Assembly: GCA_965204395.1 (NCBI GenBank)
Contig: OZ241987.1
Location: forward strand, 3,658,001 to 3,722,000
Origin: Bin87 sp965204395
GTDB taxonomy: Bacteria; Chloroflexota; Dehalococcoidia; Lucifugimonadales; UBA3495
Direction: 5' to 3'
Length of the DNA stretch: 64,000 bases
In this document: positions 8,780-17,424 of the stretch, one piece after another
How the letters are laid out: the number at the start of each line of letters is the position of its first letter
Position numbering within the stretch: the stretch's first letter is position 1
Notes under the pieces: model-generated
The model's input: only the letters and a program-made list of their open reading frames with translations
Told to the model about the DNA's origin: nothing
The model's database searches: none
Program-made: the position numbers and the translations under genes

Positions 8780-9985
8780 ATGACTTACTCCCTCCTGTCC
8801 GGCCTGCGCGTTCTTGAAATCGGCTCCTTGCTTTCGGCTCCCTACTGCGGCAAGCTGCTTGCTTACGCCGGCGCTCGTGTCATCAAGTTGGAAAAGCCGG
8901 TTGATGGCGACCCGGCACGCCGCTACGGCCCCTGGCCCGACGACGTTCCCCATCCGGAGCGGAGCGGCCTATACCTGTACCTGAACTCAAACAAGGAAGG
9001 GATCACCGCCAATCTGGAAACGCCCACCGGCCGCAGCATCATGCGACGGCTGGCCGCTGCTTCCGACGTGCTGGTGCACAACGTATCTCCCGCCGACATG
9101 GATCGTTGCGGCCTGGACTATGATGCGCTGGCCGCCGAAAACCCCAATCTGGTCATGGCAAGCATCAGCCCTTGGGGCCTGTCGGGACCCTGGCGCGACT
9201 ACAAGGCCTACGACATCAACTTGGCGGCCGCCGGCGGCATCTGTGAAGGGCTTGGCGAAGCTGACCGCGAACCCCTGACGTTCGGCACGCCCGAGGTGGG
9301 CTATTTCGCCGGCATGGCCGCCGCGTCGTCCATCGTCATGGCCTTGCTCGCCCGCGATACCCACGGCGGCCAGCACATCGACATCGCCGAGGCGGAGACC
9401 ATGGCAGGCCTTTACAACGGGCCGGAGGCGCTCATGGCAGTGTACGAGTGGCGAGTCACACGCCGCACCGGCCATCACGCTCTGGACTTTCCGTACCCCA
9501 ATTGCATCCTCCGCTGCAAGGACGGCCACATCTTCGTCGGTTCGCCGGAAGGTCGTCAGTGGGGCCGACTGCTCCAGATCATGGGCAGCCCTGAGTGGTC
9601 CCAGGAGCAGCGGTTCCGAAACCGCACCGCCATGAACAATCTCTACGCCGATGAGGTGGACGGTTACGTGGAGGAATGGTTGGCCGATTACACTAAGGCC
9701 GAATTGCTGGAAATCGCCCTGGAACATCGCATCCCTCTGGCTCCCGTGCGCACCTTCGACGAGGTGCGCGCCGACCCATCGTTGGCTGACCTTTTCGTGG
9801 TAATCGAACGCGAGGATACCGGCCCCGTGAGCTACCCGGGGACACCGTACCAACTCTCAGCTACCGGTTCTGTCGCGCCCCAACCGCCGCCGACCTTGGG
9901 ACAGCACAACCGAAACGTGTTCTGCGACGAACTGGGTTATTCATCCGAAGAACTGGTCAAGCTTTACCAGACCGGAATTATCTAG
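8780..9985 (+). CDS. CaiB/BaiF-family (type III) CoA-transferase, copy 1, catalytic Asp apparently Gly
   Basis: The 401-residue protein follows the family pattern: LLSGLRVLEIGSLLSAPYCGKLLAYAGARVIKLEKP at the N-terminus, GDPARR..P, LYLNSNKEGITANLETP near 75, DVLVHNVSPADMDRCGLDYDAL near 105 and SPWGLSGPWRDYKAYD near 140. Type III enzymes move CoA between carboxylic acids through an aspartyl-CoA intermediate. Aligned by eye with the copy at 14152, the nucleophile position is Gly (GTPEVGYFAG against GANMGDYQAG), so activity may be altered. It is the first of four paralogues over about 10 kb. There is no clear Shine-Dalgarno before ATG 8780. Confidence 0.85.
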   Translation: MTYSLLSGLRVLEIGSLLSAPYCGKLLAYAGARVIKLEKPVDGDPARRYGPWPDDVPHPERSGLYLYLNSNKEGITANLETPTGRSIMRRLAAASDVLVHNVSPADMDRCGLDYDALAAENPNLVMASISPWGLSGPWRDYKAYDINLAAAGGICEGLGEADREPLTFGTPEVGYFAGMAAASSIVMALLARDTHGGQHIDIAEAETMAGLYNGPEALMAVYEWRVTRRTGHHALDFPYPNCILRCKDGHIFVGSPEGRQWGRLLQIMGSPEWSQEQRFRNRTAMNNLYADEVDGYVEEWLADYTKAELLEIALEHRIPLAPVRTFDEVRADPSLADLFVVIEREDTGPVSYPGTPYQLSATGSVAPQPPPTLGQHNRNVFCDELGYSSEELVKLYQTGII

Positions 9986-10051
9986 CAGGTTCTCCCGTCA
10001 AACTTACAGTCTCCCGTTTACCGCCGCGCATCATCCCTGGCCAGGCATCCC

Positions 10052-10315
10052 ATGTTAATTCGCATTGCCGTAATCTGCGCTGTGTTGTTTCTGGGTTGCT
10101 GCCTGATCGCCCGACAGATCGCCATCCGCAAGAATCACCGGCCTGAGGTCATCATCATCGCTGGCATGATCGTCGGGGCCATCGTTTTCGCCGTACTCTG
10201 GACCATCAGCCTGGTATATGGTGGAAATTACACCAAAATCGCCGGCGCGGCCGCTCTCGCTGTGATGCCCGCCATTGCAGCGTGGATAGTCCCCGAACGC
10301 CAGGAACGCCGGTAA
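10052..10315 (+). CDS. Small three-helix membrane protein, unknown
   Basis: These 87 residues are mostly hydrophobic, with predicted helices at about 2-20, 34-57 and 62-80 and short charged connectors (RKNHRPE and a PERQERR tail). I recognise no family. It fits between two same-strand CoA-transferase genes with 66- and 22-base gaps, which supports a real gene, but no clear ribosome-binding site precedes ATG 10052. It could be a small scaffold or transport accessory protein; nothing in the sequence decides. Confidence 0.5.
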   Translation: MLIRIAVICAVLFLGCCLIARQIAIRKNHRPEVIIIAGMIVGAIVFAVLWTISLVYGGNYTKIAGAAALAVMPAIAAWIVPERQERR

Positions 10316-10337
10316 TCCCATCGCAAAGGTAACGCAC

Positions 10338-11585
10338 ATGGCAGACCAAACCACCAACGACGCTCGTTCCGCAACCCCGGGCGCGCTAGATGGATACCGC
10401 GTCCTCGACTTCGGTTGGGTTTTGGCCGGCGCAATCCCCGGCATGATGCTCGCTGACATGGGCGTCGAGGTCATCAAGGTGGAAACCCGCCAGCGCCTGG
10501 ACTATATGCGCATGGGCCGCCCCATCGTCGGCGACCAACCCGACCCGGAACAGAACCCAATGTTCCACAACGTGAATCGCGGCAAGCTCAGCGTCACGCT
10601 CAACATCGGAGAGCCTGAAGCGGTCGAACTCGCCAAGCGTTTGGTGGAAAAGTGCGATGTCGTAATCGAAAACTTTTCCCCCGGCGTTATGGATAGATTG
10701 GGGCTGGGTTACGAAACGCTGCGGGCGATCAAACCCGACATCATCATGGCGTCCATATCGTCCACCGGTCAGGACGGTCCGCTGCGCGACCTGCGGGCGT
10801 ACGCTCCGTCCATTGGCGCGCTGTCCGGCCTGGACAGCACCATGGGATACGAGGGCGGTGGGCCACTGGGTCTCAAGCACGCATTCGGGGACATCTGCGG
10901 CGCACTCCATGCGGTATTCGCAATCGTGTCGTCCCTCTACCGGAGAAACCAGACGGGGGAGGGGCAGTACATCGACGTTTCAATGCTGCGTGCCACTGTA
11001 GTAACCCAGGGTGTCGGCCTCATGGAGCATGCTCTCACCGGGCGGTCCCTGAGACCCAAAGGCAACTATGATCCCACCATGGCGCCCTACGGCAACTACC
11101 CCTGCGCCGGCGAGGACAAATGGGTCTCCATTGCTGTCGCCTCCGAGGGCGAATGGCAGGGATTGTTGACCGCCATGGGCAACCCCGGGTGGGCCGACGA
11201 CCAACGGTTCAACAGCCAGTTCCGTCGGCAGCGTCACCGGCGTGAACTTGATGCTCTGCTCTCTCGTTGGACCGCCGGCCATGACTCTGACGAACTCACC
11301 GACCGACTACAGAACCACGGTGTTGCCGCCGCTCCGATGTTTAGTGCCGAGGAGCGCCTGTTCCACCCTCACTTCATGGAGCGCGGACTCTACAACGACA
11401 TCGACCATCCTTCCTTGGGGGCAGAGCCCATCTTCAACCTGATGTGGGGCCTTAGTAAGACTCCCTCCATGGTACGCCGCCACGCCCCGCTCATGGGTGA
11501 ACACAACCGGCAGGTGCTTTGCGGGACGCTCGGTCTGACCGAAAACGAACTCGCCCGGCTACAGGAAAACCAAGTGGTATATTAG
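10338..11585 (+). CDS. CaiB/BaiF-family (type III) CoA-transferase, copy 2
   Basis: The 415-residue protein has YRVLDFGWVLAGAIPGMMLADMGVEVIKVE at the N-terminus, NVNRGKLSVTLNIGEPEAVELAKRLVEKCDVVIENFSPGVMDRLGLGYETL in the first domain, and the expected nucleophilic Asp in KHAFGDICGALHA. The large-domain end has MFSAEERLFHPH and GEHNRQVLCGTLGL. It resembles formyl-CoA or succinyl-CoA:dicarboxylate transferases in general form; donor and acceptor cannot be told from motifs. It is most similar to the copy at 17837, sharing NFxPGVMDRLGLGY. Two small membrane-protein genes follow. Confidence 0.9.
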   Translation: MADQTTNDARSATPGALDGYRVLDFGWVLAGAIPGMMLADMGVEVIKVETRQRLDYMRMGRPIVGDQPDPEQNPMFHNVNRGKLSVTLNIGEPEAVELAKRLVEKCDVVIENFSPGVMDRLGLGYETLRAIKPDIIMASISSTGQDGPLRDLRAYAPSIGALSGLDSTMGYEGGGPLGLKHAFGDICGALHAVFAIVSSLYRRNQTGEGQYIDVSMLRATVVTQGVGLMEHALTGRSLRPKGNYDPTMAPYGNYPCAGEDKWVSIAVASEGEWQGLLTAMGNPGWADDQRFNSQFRRQRHRRELDALLSRWTAGHDSDELTDRLQNHGVAAAPMFSAEERLFHPHFMERGLYNDIDHPSLGAEPIFNLMWGLSKTPSMVRRHAPLMGEHNRQVLCGTLGLTENELARLQENQVVY

Positions 11586-11631
11586 CCGCAAACATCGCTT
11601 CACGACCAGTAAGGGAGTCGGAGGTAGCCCA

Positions 11632-11865
11632 ATGATGGGAATCCGAAACCACAGAAATTTGAAATTTTACGGACGCATTGGCATCGCACCGTTGCTGATA
11701 GGCGTTTGGATCTTGATCCTGTCAGTACTCGCTTTACCGTCCGTTCCCCAAGGGAGCAATGCGTGGTCGGTGATTACTTTTAGCTCGACTATGGCTTTGT
11801 GTGGACTCGGCGCCATCCTGTACGGCTTCTGGCTCGATTGGCGCACACAGCGGCAGGACAACTGA
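11632..11865 (+). CDS. Small two-helix membrane protein, unknown
   Basis: These 77 residues have two hydrophobic segments (about 16-36 and 46-65) and end in the basic segment DWRTQRQDN. A good Shine-Dalgarno (GGAGG at about 11620) precedes the ATG. It lies 47 bases after the second CoA-transferase gene and 12 bases before another small membrane gene, so the two are probably co-translated. I recognise no family. Confidence 0.6.
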   Translation: MMGIRNHRNLKFYGRIGIAPLLIGVWILILSVLALPSVPQGSNAWSVITFSSTMALCGLGAILYGFWLDWRTQRQDN

Positions 11866-11876
11866 GGTTCGGTTCG

Positions 11877-12233
11877 GTGAACGGAAATCCTCCGGACCGA
11901 CACCAGTTAGCCGTCGCTATCCTCGCCATTGCTACGGCTGCAGTTGGATTCGGCCTATTCGGACATTGGCTGCAACCTCCGGAACCCAAACCCGCGTTCG
12001 AGATGACGAAATGGGTCATGAGGTTCATCGTTGGGTCGCGGTTCGTGCTTGTCTCTCTCACAATTTTGTCGTATTTCTTGTTGTTAGAAAGTGTAAGTCG
12101 ACTGCTATCGCGGGAAAAGATTCTCGGTACCGAATTGGTGAACGGTCCCATCATGTGGCTATTTGTTGAAATGGCTTGCTTGACAGGCTTGCATTTGACA
12201 AACGTGTTGATAGGGTTGCAAGAAATTAGTTAG
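11877..12233 (+). CDS. Small membrane protein, unknown
   Basis: From GTG 11877 the gene encodes 118 residues with three hydrophobic segments (about 12-30, 46-68 and 92-112). An open frame extends upstream to 11799 but overlaps the preceding gene and adds a basic stretch; GTG 11877 follows a GAGG about nine bases upstream and the previous stop at 11865. The base composition is more AT-rich than the flanking enzyme genes. It sits directly before the MaoC-type gene. No family is recognised. Confidence 0.5.
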   Translation: MNGNPPDRHQLAVAILAIATAAVGFGLFGHWLQPPEPKPAFEMTKWVMRFIVGSRFVLVSLTILSYFLLLESVSRLLSREKILGTELVNGPIMWLFVEMACLTGLHLTNVLIGLQEIS

Positions 12234-12248
12234 AAGGTGAAATAGCAA

Positions 12249-13484
12249 GTGACACAGCAACAATCCCAGCAACAGGTCGTCGAAACCCTGCCCGAGGTCG
12301 AGGGCGGCATCTCCGACGAAGCCCTCGCCGCCGCCCGCGCCATGATCGGCGTACGGATGCGCACCGAGCAGTACGTCCGTCAGGCCAACCTGGACACCAT
12401 GCTCAACTTCGTCAACGGCATCGGCGACGCCAATCCACTATTTCGTGACCAGGAATACGCCGCCTACTCCAAATACGGCAGCGTGGTGGGTCACCCTTGC
12501 GCCCCCTACATGCGGCACTGGTCGGGCCGCACCCGCTGGGGCCTGCCCGGCGTACACGGCTTCTTCGCGGGAAACGACTGGGAATTCTTCAGAGTCCTCC
12601 GGCCCGGTGACGCCGTCAACTGCGTAGAGCGCGTGCTGGACGTACAGGAAAAGCAGAGCGCCTACTCGGGCCGCCTTGTGATCCAGTACGTCGAGACCAC
12701 TTATTCCAACCAGCGGGACGAGGTGGTCGCCCGCGTCGTGGGCTGGTGCACTCGTCACCAGCGTCGTGCCTCCCGCGAGCGCGGCAAGTACGCCGACGTG
12801 CCCAAGCGCCACGAATACACTGAGGACGAACTGGCCGCCATCGATGAGCAGGTCCTCAACGAGACGGCTCGCGGCGGCCAACCCCGTTACTTTGAAGACA
12901 CCGAAATCGGCGAGGAACTGCCCACCGTGGCACGCGGCCCCCTGTCGCTGCAGGACGTGAGCGCGTTCCTGGTCGGAACCGGACGATCGTCGGCCCACGG
13001 CGTCCTGCTGCGCGAGGCCATGCGCCATCCCAATCACTTCTTCCGCAACCCCGAATCCGGCGGTGGACTGGAGTACACCGGCATTGGACACTTGCGCGAT
13101 TCCGTGGCTGAGGCGGTGGGCGTCCCCGGGGCCTACGACTACGGCCCCCAACGAGTTTCGTGGCTCGGCACCCTCATGACCAATTGGATGGGCGACGACG
13201 CCTTCCTAAAGCGCCTCCGCGTCGAAACCCGCCGCTTCAACGTGTACGGCGACACCCAGTTCCTCAAAGGCCGAGTCGCCCGCAAGTACATTCACCAAGG
13301 CAACGCCCTTGTGGACGTGGACATCTGGGCCGAAAACCAGCGGGGCGAGATCACCGCCCCAGGCATGGCCACGGTGCAACTCCCTTCCCGCGACCCGCGC
13401 AACCCGTGGTTCACCGACGGCAGCCACCTGTCCCTCCGCGATGTCCCCCTCCCCGAGGAAGCCCCGCCCATTCTTCCGGTGTAG
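12249..13484 (+). CDS. MaoC/FAS1-type hot-dog hydratase (two-domain)
   Basis: The 411-residue protein shows two hot-dog-like halves. The N-terminal half (about 25-185) has FVNGIGDANPLFRD, the FAS1-like dehydratase form of the (R)-hydratase motif, and GHPCAPYMRHW. The C-terminal half has RYFEDTEIGEELPTVARGPLSLQDVSAFLVGTGR near 220 and RFNVYGDTQFLKGRVARKYIH near 340, the usual MaoC C-terminal strand. Such proteins hydrate or dehydrate enoyl-CoA or mesaconyl-type CoA esters. The start is GTG 12249 with GAAGGTG just upstream. Surrounding CoA-transferase genes suggest it acts on the CoA esters they make. Confidence 0.85.
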   Translation: MTQQQSQQQVVETLPEVEGGISDEALAAARAMIGVRMRTEQYVRQANLDTMLNFVNGIGDANPLFRDQEYAAYSKYGSVVGHPCAPYMRHWSGRTRWGLPGVHGFFAGNDWEFFRVLRPGDAVNCVERVLDVQEKQSAYSGRLVIQYVETTYSNQRDEVVARVVGWCTRHQRRASRERGKYADVPKRHEYTEDELAAIDEQVLNETARGGQPRYFEDTEIGEELPTVARGPLSLQDVSAFLVGTGRSSAHGVLLREAMRHPNHFFRNPESGGGLEYTGIGHLRDSVAEAVGVPGAYDYGPQRVSWLGTLMTNWMGDDAFLKRLRVETRRFNVYGDTQFLKGRVARKYIHQGNALVDVDIWAENQRGEITAPGMATVQLPSRDPRNPWFTDGSHLSLRDVPLPEEAPPILPV

Positions 13485-13507
13485 CGGACTCGAAGCCGGG
13501 GGTGCTC

Positions 13508-14155
13508 ATGACCACCAAACCCAAACCCATCACCGACTCCCCTACCATCGCATCCGAAGGGGCTATCGTGCTGCGTCTGGCGGCTCTCGGGGTTGACCAT
13601 CGTTCTGCCGATTTTCCGGAGCGATTCATCACGTTCTGCGAGCAGAACGATCTGTACGAGATGGAAGTCACCGCCGACGGAGACCTGCTGATACTGCCTA
13701 TGACCGGATACCGCGGCAACAAGCAAGAGTTGTACATGGCCACTTTCTTGGCCAATTGGGAACTTGCCAACGGTGGCAGCGCGTCGTCCCAAACAGTCCG
13801 CTTTCGGCTACCCTCCAGCGCGGTGCTCGGACCAGATGCTGCCTGGATAACACAAGAAAGATTGGAGGCGTTGCCGGACAACGAGAGGGAAACCATCATC
13901 GAGGGAGCTCCGGACTTCGTAGTGGAAATCCGCTCACGCACGGACAACCTGCGTCCTTTGCAGAACAAAATGGCCCAATGGATGGACGGTGGCGTGCGTC
14001 TCGGTTGGTTTATTGACGCCCGGCTGCGGCAGGTTCACGTTTATCGCGCCGGTCAACCGGAGCCAGAGTTGCTGGATGATCCGGAAACTCTTGACGGAGA
14101 AGACGTACTGCCCGGCTTCACCTTTCCGGTGCGGCAGTATATTTTCAATGTATGA
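13508..14155 (+). CDS. Uma2-family putative PD-(D/E)XK nuclease, copy 1
   Basis: The 215-residue protein has the Uma2 core: GPDAAWIT near 122 (metal-binding Asp), DFVVEIRSRTDNLRPLQNKMAQWMDGG near 150, GWFIDARLRQVHVYR, and a closing LPGFTF segment. Uma2 proteins are predicted restriction-type endonucleases, abundant in cyanobacteria and Chloroflexota; their role is unsettled. ATG 13508 lies 24 bases after the MaoC-type stop; the open frame upstream of it overlaps that gene and is spurious. Its TGA overlaps the ATG of the next CoA-transferase gene, so it appears translationally coupled to a metabolic enzyme, which is unusual. Confidence 0.85.
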   Translation: MTTKPKPITDSPTIASEGAIVLRLAALGVDHRSADFPERFITFCEQNDLYEMEVTADGDLLILPMTGYRGNKQELYMATFLANWELANGGSASSQTVRFRLPSSAVLGPDAAWITQERLEALPDNERETIIEGAPDFVVEIRSRTDNLRPLQNKMAQWMDGGVRLGWFIDARLRQVHVYRAGQPEPELLDDPETLDGEDVLPGFTFPVRQYIFNV

Positions 14156-15381
14156 CCTCTAACACTCCAACTCCCGACGCCCTACCCAACCTCCGCATCC
14201 TGGAGGTTGCCTCCCTTATTCCCGGCCCCTACTGCGGCAAGCTGCTGGCATCCCTCGGCACCACCGTTATCAAGGCCGAGCCACCCAACGGCGGCGACCC
14301 GGCCCGACGGCGCGGCCCCTTCCCAAATGACGTTCCACATCCCGAGCGCAGCGGCCTCTACCTGTACCTGAACACCGGCAAACAGAGCGTAACGCTCAAC
14401 CTGCACGATCCCGCCGGCCGCGACCTGCTGCACCAACTGGTCGCTCACGTCGATATGGTCATCCACGATCAAACGCCGGCCAGCGCCGCCGCCGTCGGGC
14501 TCGACGAGCAGTCGCTGTACGCCGCCAACCCCAACTTGATCATCACCGCCGTAACGCCTTTTGGCAGCAGTGGCCCCTACGCCGATTACCGCGCTGGACA
14601 CCTGGCATCATTCCACGCCGGCGGCGAGGGTTGGCTGCTCCCCAACGGCGTCGCCCTCGATACCTTCCCCGACCGGCCGCCCATCGTCGCCGGCGCCAAC
14701 ATGGGCGACTACCAGGCGGGACTCACCGCCGCCGTGGGCGCACTAGCCGCCGTTTACCATAGTCTGGAAAACCCGGACGCCGTGACGGGGCAGACCGTGG
14801 ACGCTTCCGCCCAGGAAGCCCAGCTATCCGTCGGCTACATGCCCATCCAGCGCCACGAGTCCGAGGGCATCACCGAGACGCGCTTCTCCCGCTACTTCCG
14901 CGTCGGCGGGGTGCTGCCCGCGTCAGATGGCTACGTGGAACTGCTGACGCTGGAGCCGCGCCAATTCCAGGGCTTGCTCGAGTTCATGGGCAACCCCGAC
15001 TGGGCCACGCCCGAGATGTTCAGCGACCCGGCTACCCACGGCCCTGAACTCAACCGCCACATGCGCGAGTGGTTCAGCCAGCACACCCGCGAGTGGCTCT
15101 ACGCAGAGGGACAGGCCCACGGCGTCCCCGTCGCCCCCTACTACACGCCGTCCGAGGTCTTCACCAGCCCCCAGCAGCGCCAGCGCGACTTCTACACCCA
15201 GGTTAACCACCCCGAAACCGGCCCCCTCGAGTACACCGGTTCACCCTTCCAGCTAAGCGAAACCCCCACCACGTTGGATCGCGCCCCGCTGCTGGGCGAG
15301 CACAACGTAGACGTGTACTGCGGGTTGTTGGGGTATGCGGCGCGGGAGTTGGCGGCGTTGGCTCGGGCGGGGGCGGTTTGA
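14152..15381 (+). CDS. CaiB/BaiF-family (type III) CoA-transferase, copy 3
   Basis: The 409-residue protein is closest to copy 1: LRILEVASLIPGPYCGKLLASLGTTVIKAEPPNGGDPARRRGPFPNDVPHPERSGLYLYLN is nearly shared. Unlike copy 1, it keeps the nucleophilic Asp (GANMGDYQAG). The C-terminal end has LLGEHNVDVYCGLLGY. Its ATG overlaps the Uma2 stop (ATGA). The gene is rich in C at third positions and looks native. Substrates are unknown; a duplication of copy 1 is likely given the shared N-terminus. Confidence 0.9.
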   Translation: MTSNTPTPDALPNLRILEVASLIPGPYCGKLLASLGTTVIKAEPPNGGDPARRRGPFPNDVPHPERSGLYLYLNTGKQSVTLNLHDPAGRDLLHQLVAHVDMVIHDQTPASAAAVGLDEQSLYAANPNLIITAVTPFGSSGPYADYRAGHLASFHAGGEGWLLPNGVALDTFPDRPPIVAGANMGDYQAGLTAAVGALAAVYHSLENPDAVTGQTVDASAQEAQLSVGYMPIQRHESEGITETRFSRYFRVGGVLPASDGYVELLTLEPRQFQGLLEFMGNPDWATPEMFSDPATHGPELNRHMREWFSQHTREWLYAEGQAHGVPVAPYYTPSEVFTSPQQRQRDFYTQVNHPETGPLEYTGSPFQLSETPTTLDRAPLLGEHNVDVYCGLLGYAARELAALARAGAV

Positions 15382-15415
15382 TCGCGCATCGCTGGTCGAA
15401 CCTAGGTAAGGCGTT

Positions 15416-16333
15416 ATGGTGGAACCTGTAAATGTCCTCGAAACGACATCGACCTGGACTGTCGTGTATGACAGGGACAATTCGGAAGCTAACAGCATCG
15501 ACGCTGGCGAGCTAGCGTCGTCATTGTTGGCGATGCAGCAACTGTGCTTCCGGTCAAACAGGATCCTAAACGGGGACATGGCTACCACTGCACTGCGTGT
15601 GGTCGCCACGGAGAGAGGTTCGGTAGAGGTATACCTCGAACTGTCTTTGGTCCTAGCCGGCGGCGCACACATTTTGCCTGGCGGTTTCGTAGTTGCCTCC
15701 GACTATTTGAAAGCGATCCTCTTTGGCAATCGCGTCATTACCGGGATCATGGGCATATTCAAACTCTTGCAGGGACGTAGGTATACGGTAAACGAGATCA
15801 ATGCGGATACCGTTAACATCATAGGAGGAGATGTCAATACAAACATCACGATGGGGGAGCACAGTGTGCTACAGGACGTAGGAGTGCGCGGGAACTTGCA
15901 AAGCGTCGTGAACCCTTTGAAGGACCGCAGCTTTGATAGCATCACGTTTAGGGACGAACAAAACGAACTAATAAAGCTGGAGCACGATGACTTCGATTGG
16001 CCAGCATTTGAGGAGATCGCCGATGAGCAGACCGACACCTTTGACATCCCAACTCAACCGTTGCGCGTTACCGCTCCTAATCTTGAAAATCGGAGCGCTA
16101 AGTGGCAGCTAAATGACGGAAAAGTGACTCGGTGGTACTCGATTGACGATGTGGCCTTTATTCAGAGAGTGATTGATGGCGAGGAGCGGTTCGGAAAAGG
16201 CGATGTCCTGGTTTGCGACGTGCAAGTTATAGAAACCATCGGCGGCGGAACCGAAATCAAACGCGAATACCGGATCGCGCGCGTACACGGCCGCGGGGCG
16301 AGCCAGACTCAGTTACCGTTGGATGGTTTGTGA
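15416..16333 (+). CDS. Protein of unknown function, AT-rich relative to neighbours
   Basis: The 305-residue protein begins with TWTVVYDRDNSEANSIDAGELASSLLAMQQLC. It continues with ALRVVATERGSVEVYLELSLVLAG, a short hydrophobic stretch (about 78-110), a segment NEINADTVNIIGGDVNTNIT, and an acidic C-terminal beta domain ending in VHGRGASQTQLPLDGL. I do not recognise it, though the GSVEV..L pattern with an adjacent hydrophobic span resembles unknown proteins seen near mobile or defence genes. Codon use is visibly less GC-biased than in the flanking genes, which suggests acquisition. ATG 15416 has no clear ribosome-binding site. It interrupts the CoA-transferase/SDR series. Confidence 0.65.
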   Translation: MVEPVNVLETTSTWTVVYDRDNSEANSIDAGELASSLLAMQQLCFRSNRILNGDMATTALRVVATERGSVEVYLELSLVLAGGAHILPGGFVVASDYLKAILFGNRVITGIMGIFKLLQGRRYTVNEINADTVNIIGGDVNTNITMGEHSVLQDVGVRGNLQSVVNPLKDRSFDSITFRDEQNELIKLEHDDFDWPAFEEIADEQTDTFDIPTQPLRVTAPNLENRSAKWQLNDGKVTRWYSIDDVAFIQRVIDGEERFGKGDVLVCDVQVIETIGGGTEIKREYRIARVHGRGASQTQLPLDGL

Positions 16334-16542
16334 ATGAAAATTGTGGTTTCGACACGTTGTTCTGGCTTGAGTGGTTTTGCGACAACCTACATGACCCCGA
16401 ATAAGAAGCGGGGAGTTGTGCTGCAAGCACATCCCCAAAGAATCTGCGGCTGCAGCGATGAATCTGCTGGCGGTATAATCCCTGCATCCCCGCGAACCCG
16501 CCGCCACGCCCGGCTCGTTCGCAATCATTGGAGGCAACCCCT

Positions 16543-17361
16543 ATGGACTTCGGACTCGAAGGCAAGCTCGCATTCGTCGGCGGCGCCAGCCGCGGCATCG
16601 GCAAGGCCATCGCCCTGGAACTCGCCCGCGAGGGCGCTGACGTGGTCGTCGGCTCCCGCTCCATGCCCGACCTCGAGGCGACCGCCGCCGAAATCGCCGA
16701 GACCACCGGCCGCCGCGCCATCCCCATGTCCTTCGACGCCACTCAGCGGGACCAGGTGGACCGCGTCATCAACGCTGCCGCCGATACCTTGGGCGGCCTG
16801 CACATCCTGGTCAACAGCGCGTCTCTGCCCGGCGGTTCGCCGTCGGCTACCGGACCCATCGAAGACCTGATCGACGAGGACCTTATCAGCGACTTCGACG
16901 TGAAGTTCGTCGGCGCGCTGCGCTGCTCCCGCGCCGCCATCCCCCTGCTCAAGGCCCAGGGCTACGGCCGGATAATCAACATCAGCGGACTCAACGCCCG
17001 CAACGCCGGCAACCTCAGCGGCGGCGCGCGCAACACCTCCCTGGTCCACATGACCAAGACCCTTGCCGCGCAACTGGGCCAGTTCGGCATCACCGTAAAC
17101 TGCATCCATCCCGGCACCACGCGCACCGAGCGGACGCCCAGCCTGCTCGAGGCCCGCGCGCAGCAACTTGGCGTATCACCTGAGGAGGCCGAGGCGCAGG
17201 ACTTCTCCCCCGGCTCCGGCCGCGGCAACCACATCTGCCGCATGGTGGACGCCTCAGAGATCGGCTACCTCACCGCCTTCCTCGCGTCCGATAAGGCGTG
17301 GGCCATCACGGGTGAGCTGATCGCGGCCGGCGGCGGCACCGGCAACGCCGTGTATTACTGA
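16543..17361 (+). CDS. Short-chain dehydrogenase/reductase fold protein lacking the Tyr-x-x-x-Lys pair
   Basis: The 272-residue protein has the NAD(P)-binding Rossmann motif GGASRGIG at residues 13-20, NSAS near 90 and IINISGLNARNAGN near 145. Where classical SDRs have YxxxK, this one reads GGARNTSLVHMTK: aligned on the following TK(T)LA helix, Tyr is Gly and Lys is Asn. The rest of the fold, including HPGTTRTE and the C-terminal AITGELIAAGGG, is intact, so it probably binds nucleotide or a CoA ester with altered chemistry. ATG 16543 has GGAGG seven bases upstream; the earlier in-frame start is worse. A TATAAT at 16474-16479 may be its -10. Confidence 0.85.
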   Translation: MDFGLEGKLAFVGGASRGIGKAIALELAREGADVVVGSRSMPDLEATAAEIAETTGRRAIPMSFDATQRDQVDRVINAAADTLGGLHILVNSASLPGGSPSATGPIEDLIDEDLISDFDVKFVGALRCSRAAIPLLKAQGYGRIINISGLNARNAGNLSGGARNTSLVHMTKTLAAQLGQFGITVNCIHPGTTRTERTPSLLEARAQQLGVSPEEAEAQDFSPGSGRGNHICRMVDASEIGYLTAFLASDKAWAITGELIAAGGGTGNAVYY

Positions 17362-17375
17362 GCGTCGAGCGTACC

Positions 17376-17420
17376 TACTCCGGCGACGGTACGTGCTCCT
17401 TAGCACCGTCGCCGGGAGTA
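17376..17420. terminator. Long imperfect hairpin between the SDR gene and the next gene
   Basis: TACTCCGGCGACGGT at 17376-17390 pairs with ACCGTCGCCGGGAGTA at 17405-17420 with one bulged base and a 14-base loop. It begins 15 bases after the SDR stop and ends four bases before the next ATG (17425). It may terminate the SDR transcript or fold over the ribosome-binding region of the downstream gene. Confidence 0.55.
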
Positions 17421-17424
17421 CGAT

